Shown in pieces: positions 1 to 8,507 of a stretch of DNA of 64,000 nucleotides (position 1 is its first letter; each line of letters begins with the position of its first letter). The DNA is from Pseudomonas capeferrum (GTDB lineage: Bacteria; Pseudomonadota; Gammaproteobacteria; Pseudomonadales; Pseudomonadaceae), in NCBI RefSeq assembly GCF_013523055.1, contig NZ_JAAMQM010000007.1:173146-237145 (forward strand). The letters are read 5' to 3'. A model generated the notes under the pieces. That model did no database searches. It worked only from the letters and a program-made list of their open reading frames with translations, and was not told the DNA's origin. The translations under genes were made by a program, and so were the position numbers.

Positions 1-1309
1 TGCCCTGGTCGAGAGGCGGATTCCAGTGCGCGGAGGTATGAACGTACCGGGCGCTCAGCATCGCGAGCTCGGCCGCGTCCAGGCCTTGATCGCCACGCCG
101 CCCCATCGCATGCTCGCGAAGCTTGCGACAGACCTCTTTCAGCTCCTGCGGTAGACGCAGCTGCTCCCGTTCCTCACCTAGCGCCATCAGCGGAACGTTC
201 TGCTGGCGCGCCATCTCGTACATGATCCGCAGGTAGATGCGTGACAGATGTCCGAACACTTCCCGCTCGCGGACAATGGCCGCAAACACCTGCTTCTCCG
301 GCGCCTCCCCTTTGCGCCGATCTCCCCGCACACATTTCTCCCAGGTTTCGATACGTACCGTCGGGTCACCCTTCATCGAGGCCAACCTGGCGGCGACGCT
401 TGCATAGGCCGCGGTTTTTTCAATGGGTGTGGAGCGCGAGACCCGGTTGGAGCATGGCTTGCACAGCATCACTCGTTCACGCATACGCGGCAGATAGCCT
501 CCACCGATATCCGAATGGGCGCCTGGCAGCCGAATGTCGTTGTCGGTGCGCACCAGCGCGAAATTGGCCCGGTGCTCGTCGGCAGCCACCAACTGCACCA
601 CCTTGCCTGCCACGTCCGCACCCAAGCCCAGGCGCAATCCGGCAAAACGTTCGTTGCCTGGGCTGAAGTTGCCCGCCAGAGGCGAGACGACGGCGGCGAC
701 CGTATCGAACAGTCCGATAAAGGCGATATCCAGGTCGGCACTCCAGGAAAATTCGCTGACGAACAGGCCGGGATGTCCTTGCAGCGCCTTCGCCAGGCCA
801 CTCTGCGGTCCTGTACGCAACTCGTTGGCAAAATGCCTTGCCGCCGCGGCGCCACGGCTGAACCCGAACAAGTCGAAGCGGATCGAGGCGATTCGCCTGG
901 CCGGTTGCGCGAAAGCGGCGCGAACGACCTGCTCGCAAACTGTCGCGACCGCTTGCGCTACACGGTGCCTGATACCGCCCCGCCAGCGCCCCGTCGCCTG
1001 CACATACCTTGAATCATCCCCACCGCTGGTGGTGCCGATACCCTCTATGTAGGTCTTGAGGAAAAGATCCCGGCCTGGCTCCCCAATTTCTTCTCTGTAG
1101 AGCTCGTAGAGCAATGCCACATTGGTTGGCGCGCTGCCATAACTGCCATGCAAGGCTGGCGTGACTGCGGAGATATCAAAGGAAGCGCTGTCGTCGATCT
1201 CGCCGCCCCCGGTCTTCACCGCGTTGTCCCGGTTGTTGCCAGTACCATCGAAAAACACCCCGAACCGCAGATTCACGGCGTGAGGCGGCTGCCTGTCCTT
1301 CGTCTCCAT
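1..1309 (-). CDS. Tle1-type phospholipase / DUF2235 T6SS effector-like protein (3' end beyond window)
   Basis: An open frame enters from the left edge and starts at an ATG at 1309, preceded by a strong GGAGG about 6 bases upstream; 436 codons are visible. The protein opens with a FFDGTGNN motif (about 19-26), carries the nucleophile elbow GFSRGAAAAR (Ser about 151), an FDTV motif (about 201) and GAHSDIGGGY (about 263-272), and a HTSAHWN motif near the cut end that may hold the catalytic His. This is the hallmark layout of DUF2235 alpha/beta-hydrolases, the family of Tle1 type VI secretion phospholipase effectors. There is no signal peptide, which fits T6SS delivery. No VgrG or immunity partner is inside the window, so effector status is an inference; a housekeeping lipase is the alternative. 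Confidence 0.8.
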   Translation of the reverse strand, partial: METKDRQPPHAVNLRFGVFFDGTGNNRDNAVKTGGGEIDDSASFDISAVTPALHGSYGSAPTNVALLYELYREEIGEPGRDLFLKTYIEGIGTTSGGDDSRYVQATGRWRGGIRHRVAQAVATVCEQVVRAAFAQPARRIASIRFDLFGFSRGAAAARHFANELRTGPQSGLAKALQGHPGLFVSEFSWSADLDIAFIGLFDTVAAVVSPLAGNFSPGNERFAGLRLGLGADVAGKVVQLVAADEHRANFALVRTDNDIRLPGAHSDIGGGYLPRMRERVMLCKPCSNRVSRSTPIEKTAAYASVAARLASMKGDPTVRIETWEKCVRGDRRKGEAPEKQVFAAIVREREVFGHLSRIYLRIMYEMARQQNVPLMALGEEREQLRLPQELKEVCRKLREHAMGRRGDQGLDAAELAMLSARYVHTSAHWNPPLDQG

Positions 1310-1649
1310 CTTCGACCTCCCATCGACAAAAGCCGAATGGAAGGCCAATGAGGTCGAGGGATGAATCAGGCGCTTCGGTAAAGGTCGCAGGCAAAGTCAA
1401 TGCAAGGCAGGTAAAGAAAAAACCAGCCGCGTGGCACTGCCGCCTACGGCCTGACGTCGACAAGTCTCATGCAGGCGTGAACGGGCGGCAGGCGCCCGGC
1501 TACGGTCCCGTGGCGTCCATCTCGCATGGCTGGAGGAGAAATTTCCGTATCGCCATTGGTCGCCGCCCCTCCGGATGCATTAAAGTATCAGACCCGCCCG
1601 GGTACCAGCGTCCCAGCTTGCCCCGGCCTTTTTCCAGGAACCGTCGACG
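1310..1649. other. Divergent intergenic region between the lipase and the MoxR operon
   Basis: This 340-base stretch separates two divergently transcribed genes and should hold both promoters. The only directly supported element is the lipase ribosome binding site near 1316-1320. I see an AT-richer patch around 1578-1592 that could contain a -10 element for the MoxR operon, but no confident -35/-10 pair. Open frames here (for example 1348-1671 plus) overlap the MoxR start and have no recognisable product. Confidence 0.4.
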
Positions 1650-2609
1650 ATGGAACACCGTGAAGCGCTGAACGCGCTGCGCACTTTTCTTTCCACCCAG
1701 ATCCTTGGTCAGGAGAAGCTGGTCGATCGTCTGCTGATCGTGCTCCTGGCCGACGGCCACATGCTGGTCGAAGGAGCGCCGGGGTTGGCCAAGACAAAGG
1801 CCATCAAGGAACTCGCCGAGGGTGTCGAGGCGCAGTTCCATCGTATCCAGTTCACCCCGGACCTGCTGCCCGCCGACATCACCGGTACCGAGATCTATCG
1901 CCCGGAGACCGGCAGCTTCGTGTTCCAGCAAGGCCCGATCTTCCATAACCTGGTGCTGGCGGACGAAATCAACCGCGCCCCGGCCAAGGTACAGTCGGCG
2001 CTGCTCGAAGCCATGGCCGAGCGCCAGGTCAGCGTCGGGCGCAGCACCTATGACCTGTCGCCGCTGTTCCTGGTCATGGCCACCCAGAACCCGATCGAGC
2101 AGGAAGGCACCTACCCCTTGCCCGAGGCCCAGCTCGACCGCTTCCTGATGCATGTGAAGATCGGTTTTCCCGATGCCGCGGTCGAGCGACGGATTCTTCA
2201 GCAGGCGCGAGGCGAAGCGCTCAATGGCGAGACCAAGCCGGAGCGGCGAGTCAGCCAACAGGCGATCTTCGCCGCGCGCAAGGAGATCCTCGGCCTGTAC
2301 ATGGCCGATGCCGTGGAGGAGTACCTGGTGCAGTTGGTGATGGCCACGCGCACCGCGGCCAAGTTCGATGCCGAGCTCGCCGACTGGATCGCCTACGGCG
2401 CCAGCCCACGGGGCTCGATCGCGCTGGATCGCTGCGCGCGCGCCCATGCCTGGCTCGCGGGACGCGATTTCGTGAGCCCCGAGGACATCCAGGCGGTGCT
2501 GTTCGACGTGCTGCGTCATCGCATCATCCTCTCGTTCGAGGCCGAAGCGGCAGGCGTCGACCAGGACCGCGTGGTCCAGCGCATTCTCGACGTCGTCGCT
2601 GTCGCCTGA
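1650..2609 (+). CDS. MoxR family AAA+ ATPase
   Basis: A 319-residue AAA+ ATPase of the MoxR group, a family that acts as a chaperone for assembly or activation of partner complexes, often with VWA proteins. Walker A GAPGLAKT is at about 42-49, Walker B LVLADEIN at about 101-108, and an ATQNP sensor motif follows; the C-terminal lid contains the conserved YGASPRGS sequence. It is the first gene of a run of six (1650-8457); the next gene begins 3 bases after its stop. The 5-prime AGGA lies about 10 bases before the ATG. Context says it serves the downstream DUF58/VWA/BatD proteins. The natural client is not known from the sequence. Confidence 0.95.
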   Translation: MEHREALNALRTFLSTQILGQEKLVDRLLIVLLADGHMLVEGAPGLAKTKAIKELAEGVEAQFHRIQFTPDLLPADITGTEIYRPETGSFVFQQGPIFHNLVLADEINRAPAKVQSALLEAMAERQVSVGRSTYDLSPLFLVMATQNPIEQEGTYPLPEAQLDRFLMHVKIGFPDAAVERRILQQARGEALNGETKPERRVSQQAIFAARKEILGLYMADAVEEYLVQLVMATRTAAKFDAELADWIAYGASPRGSIALDRCARAHAWLAGRDFVSPEDIQAVLFDVLRHRIILSFEAEAAGVDQDRVVQRILDVVAVA

Positions 2610-2612
2610 CCT

Positions 2613-3557
2613 ATGCCCACGCCCCAGCAGGCCGAACCCGGCATCCGCATCGGTCTTACCGAGCTGATCGAAATGCGTCATCGCGTGCGCGAGATCCAGC
2701 TGTTCTCAAGGCCTGGCCAGCGCAGCCCGCTGGTGGGGCTGCACCACTCCAAGCTGCGCGGGCGTGGCGTGGATTTCGATCAGGTGCGGGTGTACCAGGC
2801 CGGCGACGATGTACGCAACATCGATTGGCGCGTCACCGCACGGACCCAGGAACCGCACACCAAGCTGTTCCACGAAGAACGCGAGCGACCGATCTTCATT
2901 CTGGTCGAACAGAGTCAGCGACTGTTCTTCAGCTCGGGGCTGGTGTTCAAATCGGTCCTGGCGGCCCAGGCCGCGGCATTGTTCGGCTGGGCCGCCCTGG
3001 GCCACAACGATCGAATCGGCGGCCTGGTGTTCGGCGACAACGAGCATTACGAAATCAAGCCCAGGCGCAGCAAGCAGAGCCTGCTGCAACTGCTCAACCG
3101 GATGGCCAAGGTCAATCAGTCGCTGCACACCGAGGCGATATCGCAGCCTGACAGCCTTGGCCTGGCGTTGCGCCGTGCCCGCGAAGTCCTGCGCCCCGGC
3201 AGCCTGGCGATCATCATCTGCGACGAGCGTGCTCTGGGACCTTCGGTCGAGCAGCACCTGACCCTGCTGTCACGGCACTGCGACCTGCTGCTGCTGCCGA
3301 TTTCCGATCCGCTGGACCATGCCCTGCCCGCAGCGGGCCTGCTACGGTTTGCCCAACGTGGGGCGCAACTGGAGCTCGACACCCTCGACGCGGGCTTGCG
3401 CCAGCACTACCACCAGCAAGCGCAAGCGCGGATCGAGCGCTGGGAGCTGCTGGCGCAGAAGCTGCGAGTCCTGTTGATGCCGTTGAGTACCCAGAGCGAG
3501 ATGATCGAGCAGTTGCGCGAGTATCTCAACGCTCAACGTCCGGGGAAGACCAAATGA
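2613..3557 (+). CDS. DUF58 domain-containing protein
   Basis: A 314-residue cytosolic protein with the DUF58 signature (YQAGDDVRNIDWRVTART, about 61-78). DUF58 proteins almost always follow moxR genes and have a VWA-like fold; their biochemical role is unsettled. No membrane segment is evident. The start ATG sits 3 bases after the moxR stop, and its stop overlaps the next start in an ATGA, so translation is likely coupled. It probably acts with the MoxR ATPase as adaptor or client. Confidence 0.92.
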   Translation: MPTPQQAEPGIRIGLTELIEMRHRVREIQLFSRPGQRSPLVGLHHSKLRGRGVDFDQVRVYQAGDDVRNIDWRVTARTQEPHTKLFHEERERPIFILVEQSQRLFFSSGLVFKSVLAAQAAALFGWAALGHNDRIGGLVFGDNEHYEIKPRRSKQSLLQLLNRMAKVNQSLHTEAISQPDSLGLALRRAREVLRPGSLAIIICDERALGPSVEQHLTLLSRHCDLLLLPISDPLDHALPAAGLLRFAQRGAQLELDTLDAGLRQHYHQQAQARIERWELLAQKLRVLLMPLSTQSEMIEQLREYLNAQRPGKTK

Positions 3558-4048
3558 ATCCCCTGGACCAGTTGCACCCGCTGATGGCGCCGCCAGCCAT
3601 CGGCTGGTGGCCGCCCGCGCCCGGCTGGTGGCTGCTGCCCTTGCTCTTGCCGTTGCTGGTCTGGAGTGCGTGGCGCCTGCGCCACTGGCGGCCCGGCCCA
3701 CGTCGCGTGGTGCGCGCCGAACAACCGCTCGATCCGGTCCGCCAGGAGGCCCTGGCCGAGCTCGCGCGTTTGCCCCGCCCCTACGATGGCGCGCCGGCCG
3801 GCGCCTGGCTGCAACAGATCAATGCGCTGCTCAAGCGCCTGTGCCGGAATCACTACCCCGGCGCCAACAGCCACACCCTCAACGGTCGCCAATGGCTGGC
3901 CTTCCTGGACAACCGCTGCCCTGCCGCGGGCCTGACCCGCTGGATGGTGCTCGTCGAGGGCGCCTACAAGCCTGAATGCAGGCTCGATGACAAGGCGATC
4001 GCCGGCCTCAGCCAGGCGGTCGAGACCTGGATTCGCAAGCATGTTTGA
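3554..4048 (+). CDS. DUF4381 domain-containing membrane protein
   Basis: A 164-residue protein with an N-terminal MNPLDQLHPLMAPP segment, then one strongly hydrophobic Trp/Leu-rich membrane segment (about 24-44) and a soluble helical C-terminal part. This is the DUF4381 family found in MoxR/Bat operons between DUF58 and the VWA genes. The ATG overlaps the upstream stop (ATGA), and its own stop lies 8 bases inside the next gene. It probably forms part of the membrane complex together with the VWA proteins; the function is unproven. Confidence 0.88.
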   Translation: MNPLDQLHPLMAPPAIGWWPPAPGWWLLPLLLPLLVWSAWRLRHWRPGPRRVVRAEQPLDPVRQEALAELARLPRPYDGAPAGAWLQQINALLKRLCRNHYPGANSHTLNGRQWLAFLDNRCPAAGLTRWMVLVEGAYKPECRLDDKAIAGLSQAVETWIRKHV

Positions 4049-5117
4049 ACTGGCCTGGCCCTGGATCCTGCTGCTGCTGCCGCTGCCGTGGCTGTTGCGT
4101 CTGTTGCTGCCGCCCGCCGACAGTGGCGAGCCGGTGCTCAAGGTCGGCTTCCTCGGCGAGCTCGAGGGCCTTGCCGGGCGTCGGGCGCGGCTCAACCTGC
4201 CGACCTGGCGCCAGCAGGCACCCGTGGTGGCGATCTGGCTGCTGTTGTTGCTCGCGGCGGCTCGACCGCAGTGGCTGGGCGACCCGGTACCGGTGGCGGC
4301 CAGTGGACGAGACCTGCTGGCGGCCGTGGACGTTTCCGGCTCGATGGACTTTCCCGACATGCATTGGCAAGGCGAGGACGTCAGCCGCCTGACGTTGGTC
4401 AAGGCGCTGCTCGGCGATTTCCTCCAGGACCGCCAGGGTGATCGTGTCGGCCTGATCCTGTTCGGCAGCCAGGCCTACCTGCAGGCGCCCTTGACGTTCG
4501 ACCGGCGGACCGTGCGCACCTACCTGGACGAAGCGCTGATCGGCATCGCCGGCAAGAACACAGCCATCGGCGACGCGATCGGCCTGGCGGTCAAGCGCCT
4601 GCGCGAACGGCCGGCACAGAGCCGAGTGCTGATCCTGATCACCGACGGCGCCAACAACGGCGGGCAGATCCATCCCCTGACCGCTGCCCGTCTGGCTGCC
4701 CAGGAAGGCGTGCGCATCTATACCATCGGCATCGGCGCCAACCCCGAGGCCAGTGGCACGCCCGGCCTGCTCGGTCTAAACCCGAGCCTTGACCTGGACG
4801 AAGCCTCGCTCAGGGAAATCGGCGAACTGACCCATGGTGCCTACTTCCGGGCCCACGATGGTGTCGAGCTCGCCTCCATCGGCGACACCCTCGATCAGCT
4901 CGAGCCGGTGGCGCAGCAGCCTACCCGCGCGCGTACCGCCAAGCCCCTGTACAGCTGGCCATTGGCGCTGGCCCTGATGCTCAGCGTACTGCTGGTGATC
5001 GCCGCGCAATGGCCTGACAATCTGCTGCAGCGGCTCCTGCGCCGCCCCCGCTTTCTGCAACCCCACCCCGAATGGCAGGAGCGCCTCAAGCGCCTGCGCC
5101 TGAGGAAACGGCGATGA
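4041..5117 (+). CDS. VWA domain membrane protein, BatA-like
   Basis: A 358-residue protein with an N-terminal hydrophobic segment, a second at about 62-80, a von Willebrand factor A domain, and a C-terminal membrane helix near 310-326 followed by an Arg-rich tail. The metal-ion-dependent adhesion site is intact (DVSGSM at about 97-102; TDGANNGG later). I chose the ATG at 4041 because the residues from there match the family N-terminus and it overlaps the upstream stop by 8 bases; a frame start 54 bases earlier would lie inside DUF4381. BatA-like proteins were linked to aerotolerance in Bacteroides; the role in pseudomonads is unclear. Confidence 0.9.
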   Translation: MFELAWPWILLLLPLPWLLRLLLPPADSGEPVLKVGFLGELEGLAGRRARLNLPTWRQQAPVVAIWLLLLLAAARPQWLGDPVPVAASGRDLLAAVDVSGSMDFPDMHWQGEDVSRLTLVKALLGDFLQDRQGDRVGLILFGSQAYLQAPLTFDRRTVRTYLDEALIGIAGKNTAIGDAIGLAVKRLRERPAQSRVLILITDGANNGGQIHPLTAARLAAQEGVRIYTIGIGANPEASGTPGLLGLNPSLDLDEASLREIGELTHGAYFRAHDGVELASIGDTLDQLEPVAQQPTRARTAKPLYSWPLALALMLSVLLVIAAQWPDNLLQRLLRRPRFLQPHPEWQERLKRLRLRKRR

Positions 5118-6823
5118 TCGACCTTTGGCCACAATGGTTGCGCCCGCTATGGTTGCTGGTTTTGCCCGTCCTGGCTTGGCTGCTCTGGAAGCTATGGCAC
5201 AAGCGCAAGCGCGCCGGACGCTGGCAGATGATCCTGCCGGCCCAGTTCCATGGCGTGCTGCTCGGTGGCGGCAGCGGCAGCAACAGCAAGCTGCCGTGGA
5301 TCGCCCTGGGCCTGGCCTGGCTGCTGGCATTGCTGGCATTGCTCGGGCCCAGCTGGCAACGCCTGGAGGAAACACGCCAGCGTCCAGCCGACCCGCTGGT
5401 GATCCTGCTCGAGCTGACGCCGCAGATGCTTGCCGAGGACAGCCAACCCAATCGTCTGCAGCAGGCGCGGCGCAAGATCCTCGACCTGCTGGAGCGGCGC
5501 CGTGACAGCCAGACGGCCCTGGTCGTCTATGCCGGTAGCGCACATACGCTGGTGCCGCTGTCGGACGATCTGGGAACCACGCGCAACCTGCTCGAAGCCG
5601 TGGACCCTTCGATCATGCCGCGGCCCGGTCAACGCGCCGACCTGGCCGTGCGCAAGGGCCTTTCGCTGCTGGCCCAGAGCGGCCTGGGCCAGGGTCGCCT
5701 GTTGCTGATCGGCTCCTCGCTCAGCGATCAGGAGCGCGAAGGCATCCGTCAGGCCCTGGGGCGACAAGGTCCCAGCCTGCTGATGCTGGGTGTCGGCAGC
5801 AGCGCCGGAGTACCCGTGCGCCAGGCCAGCGGCGAATACCTCAAGGACGCCCAAGGCGGTATCCTCCTGCCGCGTCTCGACAGTGCCAGCCTCAAGGCCT
5901 TCATCAACGGAACCGGCGGCCGCTACCGCCACGCGCGCATCGATGACCTGGACCTGCGTGGCCTCGGCCTGTTCGACGCCCCGCGTGGGCTGCGCAACGA
6001 TGGTCTGACCTTGCAGCTCGACAGCTGGGCCGACCAGGGCCATTGGCTGCTGCTGCCGCTGCTCCTGCTGGCGGCTTGTGCCGGACGTCGCGGCTGGTTG
6101 TTCTGCCTGCCGTTGCTGTTGGTCCTGCCGCAGCCGAGCCAGGCATTGGAATTCACCGACCTCTGGTTCACGCCCGACCAGCAGGGCCAGCGTCTGCTCG
6201 AACGACAACGCCCCGACGAAGCTGCCCGGCATTTCCGCGATCCCCAGTGGCAAGGCATGGCGCTGTACCAGGCCGGTGATTACACCGCTGCCGCTGCCGC
6301 CTTCGCCCGCGGCAACAGCGCTCAGGCCCACTACAATCGAGGCAATGCCCTGGCCCACGGCGGCGAGCTGGAAGCCGCACTGGATGCCTATGACCAGGCG
6401 CTGGAGCTGCAGCCCGATCTACCGGCGGCCTTGGAAAACCAGGTACTGGTGCAACAGTTGCTGCAACAGCGCCAGGCCAGGGAAGACGACCAACCCGACA
6501 AGGGCGATGCCCAGGCTTCACCCGGCAGCGAAAACGAAGGCAACAGCAGCTCGGCCGGCGGCCAGACCGAGGACGCGCCCGAAGGCGTGCATCAGCCTGA
6601 AAGCCAGGGTGAGGGGAACGGCGACAGTCAGGCACAGGCCAACGGCTCCGGGAGCGACGACGATGACATCATCCGTCCGCCAAAGCGCCCCACGTCCGCC
6701 GCTCTCGATAGCGAACAGCGCCAGGCGCTGGAACAATGGCTGCGCGAAATCCCCGACAACCCGGCCGAACTGCTTCGGCGCAAATTCTGGTATGAACAGC
6801 AATTGCATCAGGAAAACCCATGA
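5114..6823 (+). CDS. VWA-TPR fusion protein, BatB/BatC-like
   Basis: A 569-residue protein: two N-terminal membrane segments, a VWA-like domain (about 90-290), another hydrophobic stretch (about 305-340), then tetratricopeptide repeats (AHYNRGNALAHGGELEAAL and on) and a long acidic Gly/Ser/Gln-rich linker before a basic C-terminus. It combines what are separate BatB and BatC genes elsewhere. The expected DxSxS metal site is not seen: the equivalent strand reads ILLELTPQM, so metal binding is probably lost. The start at 5114 makes an ATGA overlap with the upstream gene. Likely a periplasm-facing scaffold of the Bat complex. Confidence 0.88.
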   Translation: MIDLWPQWLRPLWLLVLPVLAWLLWKLWHKRKRAGRWQMILPAQFHGVLLGGGSGSNSKLPWIALGLAWLLALLALLGPSWQRLEETRQRPADPLVILLELTPQMLAEDSQPNRLQQARRKILDLLERRRDSQTALVVYAGSAHTLVPLSDDLGTTRNLLEAVDPSIMPRPGQRADLAVRKGLSLLAQSGLGQGRLLLIGSSLSDQEREGIRQALGRQGPSLLMLGVGSSAGVPVRQASGEYLKDAQGGILLPRLDSASLKAFINGTGGRYRHARIDDLDLRGLGLFDAPRGLRNDGLTLQLDSWADQGHWLLLPLLLLAACAGRRGWLFCLPLLLVLPQPSQALEFTDLWFTPDQQGQRLLERQRPDEAARHFRDPQWQGMALYQAGDYTAAAAAFARGNSAQAHYNRGNALAHGGELEAALDAYDQALELQPDLPAALENQVLVQQLLQQRQAREDDQPDKGDAQASPGSENEGNSSSAGGQTEDAPEGVHQPESQGEGNGDSQAQANGSGSDDDDIIRPPKRPTSAALDSEQRQALEQWLREIPDNPAELLRRKFWYEQQLHQENP

Positions 6824-8457
6824 CAACCCGCCCAGGCGTCCTTTTCTTCAGCCTGCTGCTGGTGACGCAGGCTCAGGCGCAGCCGGCCCTGCAAGCCAGT
6901 GTCGACCGCGCTCGCCTGCAGGCCGGCGAGACCCTGGAGCTGACCCTGGAAAGCCAGGATGTCACCCAGTTCGGCAAACCTGACCTGAGCATCCTCGACG
7001 CGGACTTCGAAGTGCGCAGCACGCGCCAGCTCAACAGCCTGCATACCCTTGACGGCGAGACCCGCGCCAGCACGCGCTGGATCATCACCCTGCTGCCCCG
7101 CCGCAGCGGCAGTCTGCAGATCCCCGCGCTGCAACTCGGCCAGGCGCACAGTCAGGTCATCGAACTGCAGGTGCAACAGGCCGACAGCAGCCGTCCGGGC
7201 AGCGCCGCCCAGGTATTCATGGAAGCCAGCCTGGACAGCGATACGGTCTACGTCCAGGCCCAGGCCGTCCTGACGCTGCGCGTCTATCATTCGGTGTCGC
7301 TGTACGACGACAGCAGCCTCAGCCAATTGCAGCTGGAGAACGCCAAAGTCGAGCCCTTGGGCGACTCACGAACCTACGAGAAGCAGATCGACGGCGTACT
7401 CCATGGCGTGATCGAAACCCGCTACGCGGTCTATCCGCAGCAGAGCGGCACCCTCGACATTCCGCCACTGACCTTCACCGCCACCGCGACCGTCGCCGCC
7501 GACGACAACCAGCAGAGCACCGGCAACGGCCCGGCCAGTCGTCAGGTGCAGGTCAGGTCGCTGCCTCTGCGCCTGCAGGTGCGGCCGATTCCGGCCAACT
7601 ATCCGAGCACGGCGCCCTGGATACCAGCGCGCAGCCTGAGCCTGGAGGAACGCTGGAATCCCGACCCAGCCAACCAGCCGACGCAAGTCGGCGACTCCTT
7701 GACACGCAGCACCACCCTGCGCGCCGAAGGCCTGTCCAGCACCCAGTTGCCACCGCTGCCAGCCACCGAGGTCAAGGGGCTGCGCCGCTATCCGGATCAG
7801 CCGCAGCTGCGCAACGAAATCAATGACCGGGGCATGATCGCCAACCGCGAAGAACGCGAGGCACTGGTGCCGATCCAGGGCGGCAACCTCGAGCTGCCGG
7901 CGCAGGAGGTCACCTGGTGGAACACGCGCGAGGATCACCTTGAGCACAGCAGCCTGCCGGCCCGTCTGCTGAGTGTTCGCGACAACCCTGCGTTGAGCGC
8001 CGAGATGCCGGTGGGTGACAGCCGCGGCAGCAGCGGCCTGCTTTGGCCATGGCAGCTGTCCACCCTGGTCTTGGCGCTGACTACCCTGCTCGGCTTCACC
8101 CTGTGGTGGCGCGCCCGCTCGCAACCCGCGGTACCGCGGGTGATCCAGAGCGGTCCAAGCCCGCGCAGCCTGCTCGACGACCTCAAGCGCGCCTGCCAGG
8201 CCAACGATCCCCAAGCTACCCGCCAGGCCCTCGATGCGTGGGCACGGCAACAACCGGAAACCCTGACCGAGATGGCCGCGCGTTTCGTACCCTTGTCCGA
8301 TGCGCTCGATAGCCTCAATGGTGCCTTGTACAGCGAGATCGGCCAGTATTGGCAAGGCGATCAGTTATGGCGTGCCATCAACACCATCCCACCGGCCGAG
8401 CAGATCCTGGCGCCCACGGGCGAAACAGGCAGCCTGCCGCCGCTGTACCCCAAATAA
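6820..8457 (+). CDS. BatD family protein
   Basis: A 545-residue protein with a cleavable-looking signal peptide (ending near AQAQ, about 20-23), a long beta-rich periplasmic region and a membrane helix near 410-428 (LSTLVLALTTLLGFTLWW), then a short cytosolic helical domain. This is the BatD (oxygen tolerance) layout. It is the last gene of the MoxR operon and overlaps the preceding stop by ATGA. No terminator is visible before sbcD, 50 bases downstream, so read-through is possible. Confidence 0.9.
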   Translation: MTTRPGVLFFSLLLVTQAQAQPALQASVDRARLQAGETLELTLESQDVTQFGKPDLSILDADFEVRSTRQLNSLHTLDGETRASTRWIITLLPRRSGSLQIPALQLGQAHSQVIELQVQQADSSRPGSAAQVFMEASLDSDTVYVQAQAVLTLRVYHSVSLYDDSSLSQLQLENAKVEPLGDSRTYEKQIDGVLHGVIETRYAVYPQQSGTLDIPPLTFTATATVAADDNQQSTGNGPASRQVQVRSLPLRLQVRPIPANYPSTAPWIPARSLSLEERWNPDPANQPTQVGDSLTRSTTLRAEGLSSTQLPPLPATEVKGLRRYPDQPQLRNEINDRGMIANREEREALVPIQGGNLELPAQEVTWWNTREDHLEHSSLPARLLSVRDNPALSAEMPVGDSRGSSGLLWPWQLSTLVLALTTLLGFTLWWRARSQPAVPRVIQSGPSPRSLLDDLKRACQANDPQATRQALDAWARQQPETLTEMAARFVPLSDALDSLNGALYSEIGQYWQGDQLWRAINTIPPAEQILAPTGETGSLPPLYPK

Positions 8458-8507
8458 CCTTCGAGGCGTGGCGCCCCGCGCCATGCCGGCACTGCGCGGA
8501 ACCTTCA

